From: CAWGHZ01 sp963822575
Lineage (GTDB): Bacteria > Pseudomonadota > Alphaproteobacteria > MPNO01 > DASWLB01
Assembly (NCBI GenBank): GCA_963822575.1
Contig: CAWGHZ010000007.1
Location: 124,001-188,000 of the forward strand
Direction of reading: 5' to 3'
Length of the DNA: 64,000 bases
Shown here: positions 16,781 through 26,675 of the stretch, in pieces
Layout of the letters: every line of letters starts with the position of its first letter
How positions within the stretch are numbered: the first letter of the stretch is position 1
The notes under the pieces: model-generated
What the model was told of the DNA's origin: nothing
Seen by the model: the letters and a program-made list of their open reading frames with translations, nothing else
The model's database searches: none
Translations under genes and position numbers: made by a program

Positions 16781-17193
16781 TCAATGATGGCGCCCCTGAT
16801 GGCCGTGGTGGCCGCCGTGTCTTCCGCGCCCGCCGTGAAAGCGAAACGCCGGACCGTAAGCCCCTGGCCTCTCATAGGCGAAAGGCGCGGCATAACCACC
16901 GTAATAATAAGATCCTTCGTCATAAGGCGCGCCGTAGTAATAATACTGCTCGCGATAGCGATGGGCTGCGGCTGTGGCCGCGATCGCGCCGAACACGCTG
17001 GCAACGGCGCCGAGCATGAAGGCATCGCCGCGGCGCAAGTGGCGGCGGCGGGCGCTCAAGTCGATGGTGGACGTCTTCGTTGCCTGCGTTCGCCCGCGGC
17101 GCTGGCCGCCGAAGCGGGCGCGAGATCGAGCGCGGTGAACGCGACAACGGCCGTCAAAGCGACGGCGGTCATGCGTGAGCTTCGTGTGCGCAT
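16781..17193 (-). pseudogene. Small exported Tyr/Gly/His-rich protein, frameshifted
   Basis: The ATG at 17193 opens a frame with a good signal peptide (MTAVALTAVVAFTALDLAPASA) that ends at a TGA at 17056-17058 after 45 codons. The likely continuation (QATKTSTIDLSARRRHLRRGDAFMLGAVASVFGAIAATAAAHRYR) is in another frame and runs to 16781 with a Tyr- and Gly/His-rich tail (EQYYYYGAPYDEGSYYYGG, GGRGRHGGHHGHQG). A missing base around 17083-17091 would join them. Rhizobial genomes contain many such exported proteins with a short hydrophobic segment and a Tyr/Gly-rich end. Alternatively the downstream ATG at 17017 could start a 78-residue protein without signal. Confidence 0.55.
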
Positions 17194-17334
17194 AGTCATT
17201 CTCCCTACTGGATACGTGACTCAATAAACGGCTCACGGCGTTAATTCCTGCGGTTGCGAAAACAGCTGTTCCGCTCATCGTAAAGTGGCGTGACCGATTG
17301 TCGCGCCTTGTTCGCAGCCGCAAAACCCGGCGCG

Positions 17335-19716
17335 TCACTCTTCGTCGGAGAGCAGCGCGGCGTTGCCGCCGGACGCGGCGGTGTTCACCGTCACCACCTG
17401 CTCCAGCGCAAAGCGGTGCAGATAATTCGGGCCGCCGGCTTTCGGCCCGGTGCCCGACAAGCCGCTGCCGCCGAACGGCTGCGAGCCGACCACGGCGCCG
17501 ATCATGCTGCGGTTGACGTAGACGTTGCCGTGCCTGAGGCGGGCGAGGATGTGGCCGACGGTCGCATCGATACGCGAGTGGATGCCGAGCGTCAGTGCGG
17601 TGCCGTTGCCGGCGATATCGTCGAGCAGGGAATCGAGTTCACCCGCGCGCCAGCGCACGACATGCAGCACCGGGCCGAACACTTCTTCCGTCAACTCGCG
17701 CGCGCGATCGAGTTCGATGATCGTGGGCGCGACGTAGGTGCCGCTGGACGGCAGCGCTTGATCCAGGCGGAAGCAGACAGCACCGTGCGCGTCCATGCCG
17801 GCGATCCAGCGATCGAGCTTGTTCTTGGCGTCGGCATCGATCACCGGACCGACCTGGGTCGCCGGATCGCGCGGATCGTCGAGCCTGAGTTCGCGCGCGG
17901 CGCCTGTCACCATGGCGAGCACCCGCTCGGCGATATCGTCCTGCAGGCAGAGCAGCCGCAGCGCCGAGCAACGCTGGCCGGCCGAGCGGAAGGCCGACGT
18001 CATCACGTCGTCGGTCACCTGCTCCGGCAGCGCGGTGGCGTCGACGATCATGGCGTTGATGCCGCCGGTCTCGGCGATGAGCGGCGGGATCGGGCCGTTT
18101 TTGGCGGCGAGCGCGCGGTTGATGACGCGCGCCACCTCCGTCGATCCGGTAAAGGCGACGCCGACCACGCGCTTGTCGGCGGTAAGCAAGGCACCGACCG
18201 CGCCATCGCCCGGCACCAGATGCAGCGCACTGGGCGGCACGCCGGCGGCGTGCATGAGCTTGACGGCTTCGCAAGCGATCAGCGGCGCCTGCTCGGCGGG
18301 CTTGGCCACGACCGTATTGCCGGCGGCAAGCGCGCCGGCGATCTGGCCGGTGAAGATCGCCAGCGGAAAATTCCACGGGCTGATGCAGACGAAGACGCCG
18401 CGGCCGCGAGTGCGCAATTCGTTGCTTTCGCCGGTCGGCCCCGGCAGCGCGACGGGCTCGAGTGCGCGCCGCGCCTCGGCGGCGTAATAGCGGCAGAAAT
18501 CGCTCGCCTCGCGCACCTCCGATACGCAATCGTCGAGCGTCTTGCCGCCTTCGCTTTGCAACAGCGCGATCAGCCCGCCGCGGTTCTGTTCGATCAAATC
18601 GCCGGCGCGCTCCAGAATAGCGGCGCGCGCCGCGATCGGTATCTTATCCCAGGCCCGAAAGCCTGATTGCGCCGCTGCCATGGCGGCAGCGACGATCGCC
18701 TCGTCGCCTTCCTGCACGGAACCGATGCGTCTGCCGTCAATCGGCGAGACAAGATCGCGCGCGCGTCCCGCCACCGCGATACCGTCGATCAGGGGCGCCG
18801 CCATTGTCTCTGGCGACGCCGTACGAATTTCGGCCAGCAGCCCATCGAGGGCCTCGCGGTCGCCGAATTCGACGCCGGCCGAATTGCGCCGTAGCGGCGC
18901 AAACAGATCGCACGGCAGCGGGATATGCGGATGCCGTGCGTGCTCGGGATCGGTGATCCAGCGCTGCGGCCGCCGCAGCACGACGTCGATCGGCACGGCG
19001 GGATCGGCCGCCACCGACACAAACGAAGAATTGGCGCCGTTCTCCAACAACCGGCGCACCAGATAGGCGAGCAGATCGGCATGTCCGCCGACCGGCGCAT
19101 AGGTCCGGCAGGTCAAATCCGGCAACTCGGCGAGCAAGGCGTGATAGAGCGCGTCGCCCATGCCGTGCAATCTCTGGAATTCGTAGCCGTCGGTGCCGCC
19201 GGCATCTTCGATCACGCTCGCCACCGTGAGCGCATTGTGGGTGGCGAATTGCGGATAAAGCCGCGGACGCGCCGCCAGCAGCTTGCGCACGCAATCGAGA
19301 TAGCAGAGGTCGGTCATCGCCTTGCGGCTGAACACCGGATAGTCGGCAAGCCCGCGCTCCTGCGCGCGTTTGATCTCGGTGTCCCAATAGGCGCCCTTGA
19401 CCAGACGCACCATCAGCCGGCGGTCGAGTGCTTCTGCCGCTTGCGCGATCCAGTCGATGACGGCGGGGCTGCGTTTTTGATAGGCCTGCACCGCGACGCC
19501 GAAGCCGTCCCAGCCGGCAAGCGAATCGTCAGCCAGCACGGCGGCAATGACGTCGAGCGACAATTCGAGCCGGTCGGCTTCTTCGGCGTCGACCGTGAAA
19601 TTGAGTTCGTATTGTTTTGCCAGCCGCGCCAGTTCGAGCACGTTCGGCGGCAGTTCTGCCAGCACGCGTCCGCGCGACAATGGCTCATAGCGCGGATGCA
19701 GCGCCGACAGTTTCAC
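17335..19716 (-). CDS. putA: Bifunctional proline dehydrogenase / P5C dehydrogenase PutA, main part of a frameshifted gene
   Basis: This 793-residue frame holds most of the FAD-binding proline dehydrogenase barrel (KLSALHPRYEPLSRGRV, NFTVDAEEADRLELS, RLVKGAYWDTEIKRAQ). It also holds the complete NAD-dependent glutamate-semialdehyde dehydrogenase, with the active-site Glu in ETGGIN and the catalytic Cys in SAGQRCSALRLLCLQ. PutA oxidises proline to glutamate. Bradyrhizobium-type PutA is about 1,000 residues; its N-terminal part lies in other frames upstream (19713-20440). The true frame continues back to about 19745 (NAALPNRPGIS), so the start shown is not genuine. No DNA-binding domain is seen at the N-terminus. 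Confidence 0.92.
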   Translation of the reverse strand: MKLSALHPRYEPLSRGRVLAELPPNVLELARLAKQYELNFTVDAEEADRLELSLDVIAAVLADDSLAGWDGFGVAVQAYQKRSPAVIDWIAQAAEALDRRLMVRLVKGAYWDTEIKRAQERGLADYPVFSRKAMTDLCYLDCVRKLLAARPRLYPQFATHNALTVASVIEDAGGTDGYEFQRLHGMGDALYHALLAELPDLTCRTYAPVGGHADLLAYLVRRLLENGANSSFVSVAADPAVPIDVVLRRPQRWITDPEHARHPHIPLPCDLFAPLRRNSAGVEFGDREALDGLLAEIRTASPETMAAPLIDGIAVAGRARDLVSPIDGRRIGSVQEGDEAIVAAAMAAAQSGFRAWDKIPIAARAAILERAGDLIEQNRGGLIALLQSEGGKTLDDCVSEVREASDFCRYYAAEARRALEPVALPGPTGESNELRTRGRGVFVCISPWNFPLAIFTGQIAGALAAGNTVVAKPAEQAPLIACEAVKLMHAAGVPPSALHLVPGDGAVGALLTADKRVVGVAFTGSTEVARVINRALAAKNGPIPPLIAETGGINAMIVDATALPEQVTDDVMTSAFRSAGQRCSALRLLCLQDDIAERVLAMVTGAARELRLDDPRDPATQVGPVIDADAKNKLDRWIAGMDAHGAVCFRLDQALPSSGTYVAPTIIELDRARELTEEVFGPVLHVVRWRAGELDSLLDDIAGNGTALTLGIHSRIDATVGHILARLRHGNVYVNRSMIGAVVGSQPFGGSGLSGTGPKAGGPNYLHRFALEQVVTVNTAASGGNAALLSDEE

Positions 19717-20440
19717 CGAAATGCCCGGCCGGTTGGGCAGCGCGGCATTGCCGGCCTGTCGCCGATCGCATCGATGGCGCCGGCATAGGCTTCGAAATAG
19801 CGCCGCGCGTCGGCGGCGGTGCGGGCGCCCTCGCCCAGCATGTCGAAGGAATAGAGAAACTCGTGATGCGAGCCGGCGCGCGCCAGCGCCTCTTCGATGG
19901 TCTGCCCCAGCACGAAATGCGAGCCGAGCAGCCGCATCGCCTGGCGCGTTGCCGCCCGCACCGCCGGCACACCCAGCCGCTTCACCACCGCCTCGACAAT
20001 GCCCTCCGGCGTCTCGCCGGGATGAATGACGCGCGCGGTGATGCCCAGCGTCCAGGCCGAAGCCGACACCAGCAGAGCCGTCGAACGCGTGTCGTGGTGC
20101 GCCCAGTCGCCGGCCTTGAGCTTGTCCTCGATCAGCCGGTCGGCGGTATCGGCGTCGGGCACCCGCAGCAGCGCCTCGGCCAAGACCATCAGCGCCAGAC
20201 CCTCCTTGGTGGACAGCGCATAGGCGTGCAGAAAATCCTCGATGCCGCCGAGCGCCGCCGATGCCGCCGCGGATCGCGCGGACGAGGCGCGTCGGCGCGG
20301 GCGTCGATGCGCGCGTCGGCGGCCACGGCGCGTTCGGCGCGCGCCAGCAGATCGGCGGCTACCTGTTCGTCCGGCGGCGCATAGCGCGCCCGAAAGGACG
20401 GAATGTCGCACACGCCTGCGTCGGGTTTCGCCGACTGCAT
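19713..20440 (-). CDS. putA: PutA N-terminal part, broken by three apparent frameshifts
   Basis: The gene start is the ATG at 20440 with GGAG seven bases upstream; the first frame reads MQSAKPDAGVCDIPSFRARY to about ADARIDARADA. Near 20285 the expected LVRAIR is one frame over, and near 20260-20272 it shifts again to AALGGIEDFLHAYALSTKEGLALMVLAEALLRVPDADTADRLIEDKL. A third shift near 19746-19755 leads into the main part. The region encodes the PutA helical dimerisation domain and the first strands of the proline dehydrogenase domain (AIRQAMRLLGSHFVLG-like block). Three indels in one conserved gene suggest assembly error, although decay is possible. Confidence 0.8.
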
Positions 20441-20680
20441 GGATCGGTCTCCAGGCTGCCGCGCCAGTTTAACCTAAACGCGCGTGATTCTCGCGGCGTG
20501 GGACCACCGACGACACTTAACAACCGCCAGCGTTAGCCATGTCGCCGTACATTCTCACTATACGAGCCCCGATATCTTGCTCTTTGCAGCGGCATGTTCT
20601 TTGCTGCAATCAGGCGAAGTTCAGCAGCGGCCGACATTTGCATCGCCGGGTGCCCGCGCCGCCAAAGAAGGATCCGGGTT

Positions 20681-21709
20681 ATGAGCGCGCGACGCGCCGG
20701 CCGGTCGGCTCGGGCGGGAATCTTATTTTTCGCGATGCTGGCGACCGGCGCCACGGCGGCCGAAACTCCGATCAAATTCAGCTTGGCCTCGAAAGTCGCC
20801 GGCCCGTCGGCTCCATTCCTGCTGGCGCTGGACAAGGGCTACTTCAAGGCCGCCGGCATCAACGTCGCCATCGATGACGCTACCGGCTCGCTCGAATCGA
20901 TCACCCGCGTGGCGTCGGGCAATTACGACATGGGCGTCGCCGACATCAATGCACTGATCAGGTTCCGCGACGCCAATCCCAAGCTGCCGGTCAAGGCGGT
21001 GTTCATTGTCTATAACCGGCCTCCCTTCGCCGTGATCGGCCGCAAGAGCCGGGGCATCAGCCTGCCGAAAGACCTCGAAGGTAAAAAGCTCGGCGCGCCG
21101 GCGGCGGACAGCGCTTTTGCCGAATGGCCGATTTTCGCAAAGGGCAACGGCATCGACGTCGCCAAGGTGACGATCGAGAATATCGGCATGCCGGTCCGCG
21201 ACCCGATGCTCGCCGCCGGCCAGGTCGACGCCATCACCGGCACATCGTTCGTTTCCTTCGTCGATCTCAAAGACAAGGGCGTTCCGGTCAACGACATCGT
21301 CGTCCTGCTGATGGCCGACTATGGCGTCGATCTCTACGGCAACGCGATCATCGTTAGTCCGAAGTTCGCGGCCGCGCAGCCTGACGCTGTGAGAGGCTTC
21401 CTGCGCGGTTTCTTGATGGGACTGAAGGAGGCCGTGAAGTCGCCGGACGCCGCGGTTAACACCGCGCTCAACCGCAACGACGCCGTCAAGAAGGATTCCG
21501 AAGTCGAACGATTGAAGATGGCGATCCGCGACAACATCCTTACGCCCGAGGTGAAGGCGAACGGTTATGGCGGCATCGACAATGCGCGATTCTCCCGCGC
21601 CATCGACCAGCTCGCACTCGCCACCAAGTTCAAGTCCGCCAAGCCGAAGCCGGACGATATTTTCGACGATTCATTTCTGCCGCCGGCCGCCGACCGCAAG
21701 GTCAATTAG
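20681..21709 (+). CDS. ABC transporter substrate-binding protein (NMT1/THI5-like, nitrate/sulfonate type)
   Basis: The 342-residue protein has an N-terminal signal peptide (AGILFFAMLATGATAAET) and then the periplasmic binding fold typical of the NitT/TauT/THI5-like group: KFSLASKVAGPSAPFLLALDKGYFKAAGINVAIDDATGS, then ASGNYDMGVADINALI. It would bind a small organic or sulfonate-like ligand in the periplasm. The matching permease and ATPase genes are not in this window. The ATG at 20681 is preferred over 20594 because it precedes the signal peptide and has AAGGA upstream. Its 3' end overlaps a convergent LysR gene by 39 bases. Confidence 0.85.
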   Translation: MSARRAGRSARAGILFFAMLATGATAAETPIKFSLASKVAGPSAPFLLALDKGYFKAAGINVAIDDATGSLESITRVASGNYDMGVADINALIRFRDANPKLPVKAVFIVYNRPPFAVIGRKSRGISLPKDLEGKKLGAPAADSAFAEWPIFAKGNGIDVAKVTIENIGMPVRDPMLAAGQVDAITGTSFVSFVDLKDKGVPVNDIVVLLMADYGVDLYGNAIIVSPKFAAAQPDAVRGFLRGFLMGLKEAVKSPDAAVNTALNRNDAVKKDSEVERLKMAIRDNILTPEVKANGYGGIDNARFSRAIDQLALATKFKSAKPKPDDIFDDSFLPPAADRKVN

Positions 21710-22645
21710 CGGCTTACCCGGAGGCGATGGGGCCGCGGAAGCCGCGTTCCTTGCGCCACCGAGGGCCGGGACTAGGTCCGGCGTTGGCGTGGACGGAGGG
21801 CGCAGTACGGTTGCAAATTCGTCGGCCAATTGCTCGTAGGCCGCGCGAGCGCCGCCCTCGCGCACATAGATTCCTGTGTAGAGCTCGGGCAGCTTCGGCA
21901 ACGGAGCGTCATCCCACACGGTCATGCCGAAGTATTGGGCGCGTTCGCGGGTGATCGCCATGACGCCGAGTCCGGCTTTGACCGCGCGGTCAAGACTGTC
22001 GATGCTCGGACCGGTAAAAACCGTCTCGCAGTCCAGTCCGACGGTCTTCAGCACACGCGTCGCCAAGCGGCTGTAGATGGCGTTCTCGCCAAAGGAAACC
22101 AGCGGCACCGGCCGGTTTGGATCAAGCGTGGTCGCCGCACCGCGTACCCAGACGACCTGCCGCGGCCAGAAATGGCGCGCGTCGGACGGCGGATTCATCG
22201 ACATGCCGACAAGAAGATCGAGCTCTCCGCTGCGTAGTTCGCGCAAGAGTGGATCGAAGAAGTCGGTGCGCACGATAAAGCGTACATCCGGCCAGCGCGC
22301 GCGCATGCGCGCGAGCGTGCCGGGTAACGACGACGCCACGAAATCGCTCGGCGTGCCGATGCGGATGGCCAGTTCCGGCCGTGGGCCGCCGCCGAGATGC
22401 ACGATCTGATCGTTGATCGACAGCAGGCGGCGCGCATAGCCGACAACCATTTCCCCGTGCGGAGTCAGGCTGATACCCTGCGCGGTGCGGTCGAATAGCT
22501 CGCCGCCGAGCAGGATCTGCAATCGCTTGATCTGCGCGCTCACCGCCGGCTGCGTCACCCCGAGCTGAGCCGCGGCCTTGGTAAAACTGCGCAGTTCGAC
22601 AACCGCGATCAACGTGCGCAAGAGGTCGGTCGGGATATTTGTCAT
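21671..22645 (-). CDS. LysR-family transcriptional regulator
   Basis: The 324-residue protein carries the LysR winged helix-turn-helix at residues 6-65 (DLLRTLIAVVELRSFTKAAAQLGVTQPAVSAQIKRL, then TPHGEMVVGYARRLL). An effector-binding domain follows, with RPELAIRIGTPSDFVASSLPGTL at its start. Start ATG at 22645 is chosen from the family pattern (MTNIPTDLLRTLIAV). The C-terminus extends into the end of the substrate-binding protein gene on the other strand (39-base overlap). The convergent arrangement with that binding protein suggests, but does not prove, a regulatory link. The gap to the thiolase gene (140 bases) should hold its promoter. Confidence 0.88.
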   Translation of the reverse strand: MTNIPTDLLRTLIAVVELRSFTKAAAQLGVTQPAVSAQIKRLQILLGGELFDRTAQGISLTPHGEMVVGYARRLLSINDQIVHLGGGPRPELAIRIGTPSDFVASSLPGTLARMRARWPDVRFIVRTDFFDPLLRELRSGELDLLVGMSMNPPSDARHFWPRQVVWVRGAATTLDPNRPVPLVSFGENAIYSRLATRVLKTVGLDCETVFTGPSIDSLDRAVKAGLGVMAITRERAQYFGMTVWDDAPLPKLPELYTGIYVREGGARAAYEQLADEFATVLRPPSTPTPDLVPALGGARNAASAAPSPPGKPLIDLAVGGRRQK

Positions 22646-22786
22646 CGACTGTCCTTGGATCTGCCCCGGCAATGTCATATTACCCGCCGATCTCTATAAT
22701 TTCATACTATCGAATTCTAACAGGTCCCGGCCCGCGATCAATTTATGTCGGCGGCGGCAGCAAGCCACAATTAGTTACATGCGGAG

Positions 22787-23953
22787 CTATTTGATGCGTT
22801 CCAAAACGCTCACGTAATTGGCGACCGCGGCGCCGCCCATATTGAAGATGCCGCCAAGATGGGCCCCGTTGACCTGCAGATCGCCGGCCGTGCCGGTGAG
22901 TTGCATCGCGGTCAAAGCGTGCATCGACACCCCGGTGGCGCCGATCGGATGGCCTTTTGCCTTCAGCCCACCGGACGGGTTGATGGGCAGCTTGCCGTCC
23001 TTCTGCGTCCAGCCTTCCTTGATTGCGCGCGCGCCCTGCCCTTCCGGGGTCAGGCCCATGGCCTCGTATTCGATGAGCTCGGCGATGGTGAAGCAGTCGT
23101 GGGTCTCCACGAATGACAGATCGCTCAAGGCCACGCCGGCATGCGCCAGCGCGCGCTGCCAGGCCAGCGAGCAGCCTTCGAATTTGAGGATGTCGCGTTT
23201 GGACATCGGCAGAAAATCCTGCACGTGCTCGGCGGCGCGGAAGACAACCGCCTTGTTGAGCTTGAGCGCGGTCTCGACGTCGGCGAGCACGACGGCCGCG
23301 GCGCCGTCGGAGACCAGCGAGCAATCGGTGCGCTTGAGCGGACCGGCGACGAACGGATTCTTTTCGCTTTCGGTGCGGCAGAAATCGAAGCCCAAATCTT
23401 TGCGCATCTGCGCGTAAGGGTTACCGACACCGTTCTTGTGATTTTTGGCGGCGATCATGGCGAGCGCGTCGGACTGATCGCCATATTTTTGGAAATACAA
23501 TCCGGCGATCTTGCCGAAGATGCCGGCGAAGCCGCCGTCGATGTCGGCCTCCTCGCGCACATAGGACGCCTTGAGCAGATTGCGGCCGATCTCGGCCGCC
23601 GGCGTTGTCGTCATTTGCTCGACACCGACGGCGAGCACGATGCGGGCGGACCGCGCCTCGATCGCCTTGATCCCCTGATGCACGGCGGCGGAACCGGTGG
23701 CGCAGGCGTTTTCCACACGCGTGGCGCGCTTGAAGCGCAGATCGGGGGAAGCCTGCAGCACCAGAGCGGCGGTAAAATCCTGCGCCGAGAAGCCGGCGTT
23801 GAAATGCCCGAGCACGATTTCGTCGACGTCCTTGGGGGAAACTCCGGCATCGGCCAGCGCCTCGCCGGCGACCCGCACGATCAGGCTTTCGACGCTCTCG
23901 CCGGCAAGCTTACCGAAGGGGGTGTGGGCCCAGCCGACGATTGCCGCGGTCAT
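22787..23953 (-). CDS. Thiolase family protein (SCP-x/acetyl-CoA acetyltransferase-like)
   Basis: The 388-residue protein has the thiolase nucleophile Cys84 in RVENACATGSAAVHQG, the C-terminal His in GLKAKGHPIGATGVS, and the THDCFTIAELIEYEAMGL block typical of the SCP2/SCP-x-like branch. The C-terminal cysteine of classical thiolases is absent (GGIFNMGGAAVAN), as usual in this branch. It would carry out thiolytic cleavage or condensation of an acyl-CoA in the cytoplasm. The start ATG at 23953 has AAGGAGG upstream. It is divergent from the D,D-carboxypeptidase gene. No DUF35 (OB-fold) partner, often next to such thiolases, is seen here. Confidence 0.87.
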   Translation of the reverse strand: MTAAIVGWAHTPFGKLAGESVESLIVRVAGEALADAGVSPKDVDEIVLGHFNAGFSAQDFTAALVLQASPDLRFKRATRVENACATGSAAVHQGIKAIEARSARIVLAVGVEQMTTTPAAEIGRNLLKASYVREEADIDGGFAGIFGKIAGLYFQKYGDQSDALAMIAAKNHKNGVGNPYAQMRKDLGFDFCRTESEKNPFVAGPLKRTDCSLVSDGAAAVVLADVETALKLNKAVVFRAAEHVQDFLPMSKRDILKFEGCSLAWQRALAHAGVALSDLSFVETHDCFTIAELIEYEAMGLTPEGQGARAIKEGWTQKDGKLPINPSGGLKAKGHPIGATGVSMHALTAMQLTGTAGDLQVNGAHLGGIFNMGGAAVANYVSVLERIK

Positions 23954-24071
23954 GGAAGCCTCCTTTGCCGAACTTTGGTCGTATTACGACGATAGTCCCG
24001 GTCATCCCCTGCTGGGGGGTCGGGCGGCTTTGCCTCTCGTGCGCAGCTTAGATAGCTTAAGCCCACCGCCT

Positions 24072-25334
24072 ATGGAACCCAGCCGTTTCCGAGGCCCGAC
24101 AAACGCAAGCGGACCCCGAATAGTGCAATACCGAGCGCCTCTCCGTTCCCTGACCCTTGGCCTCGCCGCGGCGACCGCGTTTGCGCTCGCCGGCACCGGC
24201 CACGCCCAGGCCGAAGCCAAGCTATTGATCGAGGCGGCGACCGGCAAGGTCCTGCACGCCGAGAACGCCACCCAACCGTGGTATCCGGCGTCGGTCACAA
24301 AGCTGATGACCACCTACACTACGCTGCGTGCCGTCAAGGAAGGCCGTATCCGGCTCGAACTCGTTGATCACGGTGTCGCGCAACGCGGCGGCGCAAAATC
24401 CCGTCAAGATGGGCTTCAAGATCGGAACCCGCCTCACCATCGACAATGCGCTGAAGATGCTGCTGGTGAGATCGCCCAACGACGTCGCCGTGGCCATTGC
24501 CGAAGGCGTCGGCGGTTCGCTCAGCGGCTTCGCCGACATGATGAACGCCGACGCCCGCCGGCTCGGCATGACGCAGAGCAATTTCGTCAATCCGAACGGC
24601 TTGCCGGCCGAGAACCACGTCACCTCGGCGCGCGATCTCGGTATCCTCGCGCGCGCGCTGATCATCGATTTCCCGCAATACGATTCGTATTGGCACATCC
24701 ATGCGATCCGCTACGGCAGCCGCGTGCTGCGCAATTACAATTCGCTGCTCGACCGCTATCCCGGCGCCGACGGCATGAAGACCGGCTTCATCTGCGCTTC
24801 GGGTTACAACCTGGTCGCTTCCGCCACGCATAACGGCCGCCGTCTGATCGCTGTCGTACTCGGCGCCTATTCCGGCGGGGTGCGCGCGCAGCAGGCGGCG
24901 CAGATGCTGGAAAACGGTTTCCACAGCGGCGGCTTGTCCTGGTTGACGCCGTCGCTCGGCACCGTCGACGCGCTGGCGCCGATCGACGCGCAACCACCCA
25001 ATCTGCGCGAGCAGATGTGCGGCGGCCATCGCCGCAAGCCGCCCTCCGAGGAAAATAACGAAGAGGAGCCGGACGACGCCGCGACCGCCAGCGGCGATAA
25101 CGGCTCGGGGCAAGGCTTCCTGCTGTCGAGCCTGCGGGCGCCGAACGGCAAATTCGTGTTGGGGCCGCCGGTCGAAACCGAGGCGCCGGTCGTCGTGTAC
25201 ACCGGACCCGCCAATCACCCCGATAAAGCGCAAGAGTCCGAGCACAAGACGCGCAAGGCAAAGAAAAAATCGGGCGGCAAGCACGCGGCAAAGCATCACA
25301 AGCGGGCGAAACCGAAGGTCAGTTCGGCGGCGCA

Positions 25335-25338
<4 letters not shown>
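24072..25338 (+). CDS. D-alanyl-D-alanine carboxypeptidase (peptidase S11), frameshifted
   Basis: The first frame (ATG at 24072 or GTG at 24123) encodes a signal peptide (LTLGLAAATAFALAGTGHAQA) and the active-site SxxK motif (YPASVTKLMTTY). Near 24350-24356 one surplus base shifts the frame. The rest is encoded from about 24356 to 25338 in the frame open from 24328: SNSLITVSRNAAAQNPVKMGFKIGT, the second motif SPN (RSPNDVAVAIAEG) and KTG (GMKTGFICASGYN). The enzyme trims the terminal D-Ala of peptidoglycan stem peptides in the periplasm. The C-terminal extension of about 130 residues is acidic, then Lys/His-rich. Its stop overlaps the next gene's start by four bases. Confidence 0.85.
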
Positions 25339-26456
<1,118 letters not shown>

Positions 26457-26480
26457 ACGACGCATTGGCACATATTATCT

Positions 26481-26596
26481 CCGTCATGCTGAGGTGGCCG
26501 CGCGCAGCGCGGCCCTCGAAGGATGCACGGCCAAATTCTTCAATATCTTGGCCGTCGCCCTTCGAGGCTCGCTGCGCTCGCTCCTCAGGGTGACGG
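26481..26596. repeat. Large extragenic inverted repeat between COG0523 GTPase and acyl-CoA ligase genes
   Basis: The element begins ccgtcatgctgagg and ends cctcagggtgacgg, which are near-complementary. Inside lie ggccgcgcgcagcgcggcc, a matching pair ccctcgaagg/cccttcgagg, and cggccaa/ttggccg. It therefore forms one long cruciform of about 116 bases. Elements with the same TGCTGAGG...CCTCAGGGTGACGG edges are a frequent dispersed repeat in Bradyrhizobium-like genomes. The rest of the 26457-26675 gap holds no gene that I recognise. Confidence 0.75.
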
Positions 26597-26675
26597 CCTT
26601 CAATCGTGCGCAGGCTTGCAATTCACCCAATCTTGTCGCGTTGTTGCCAAACTGAATCGGCGCTGAGGAGACTCC

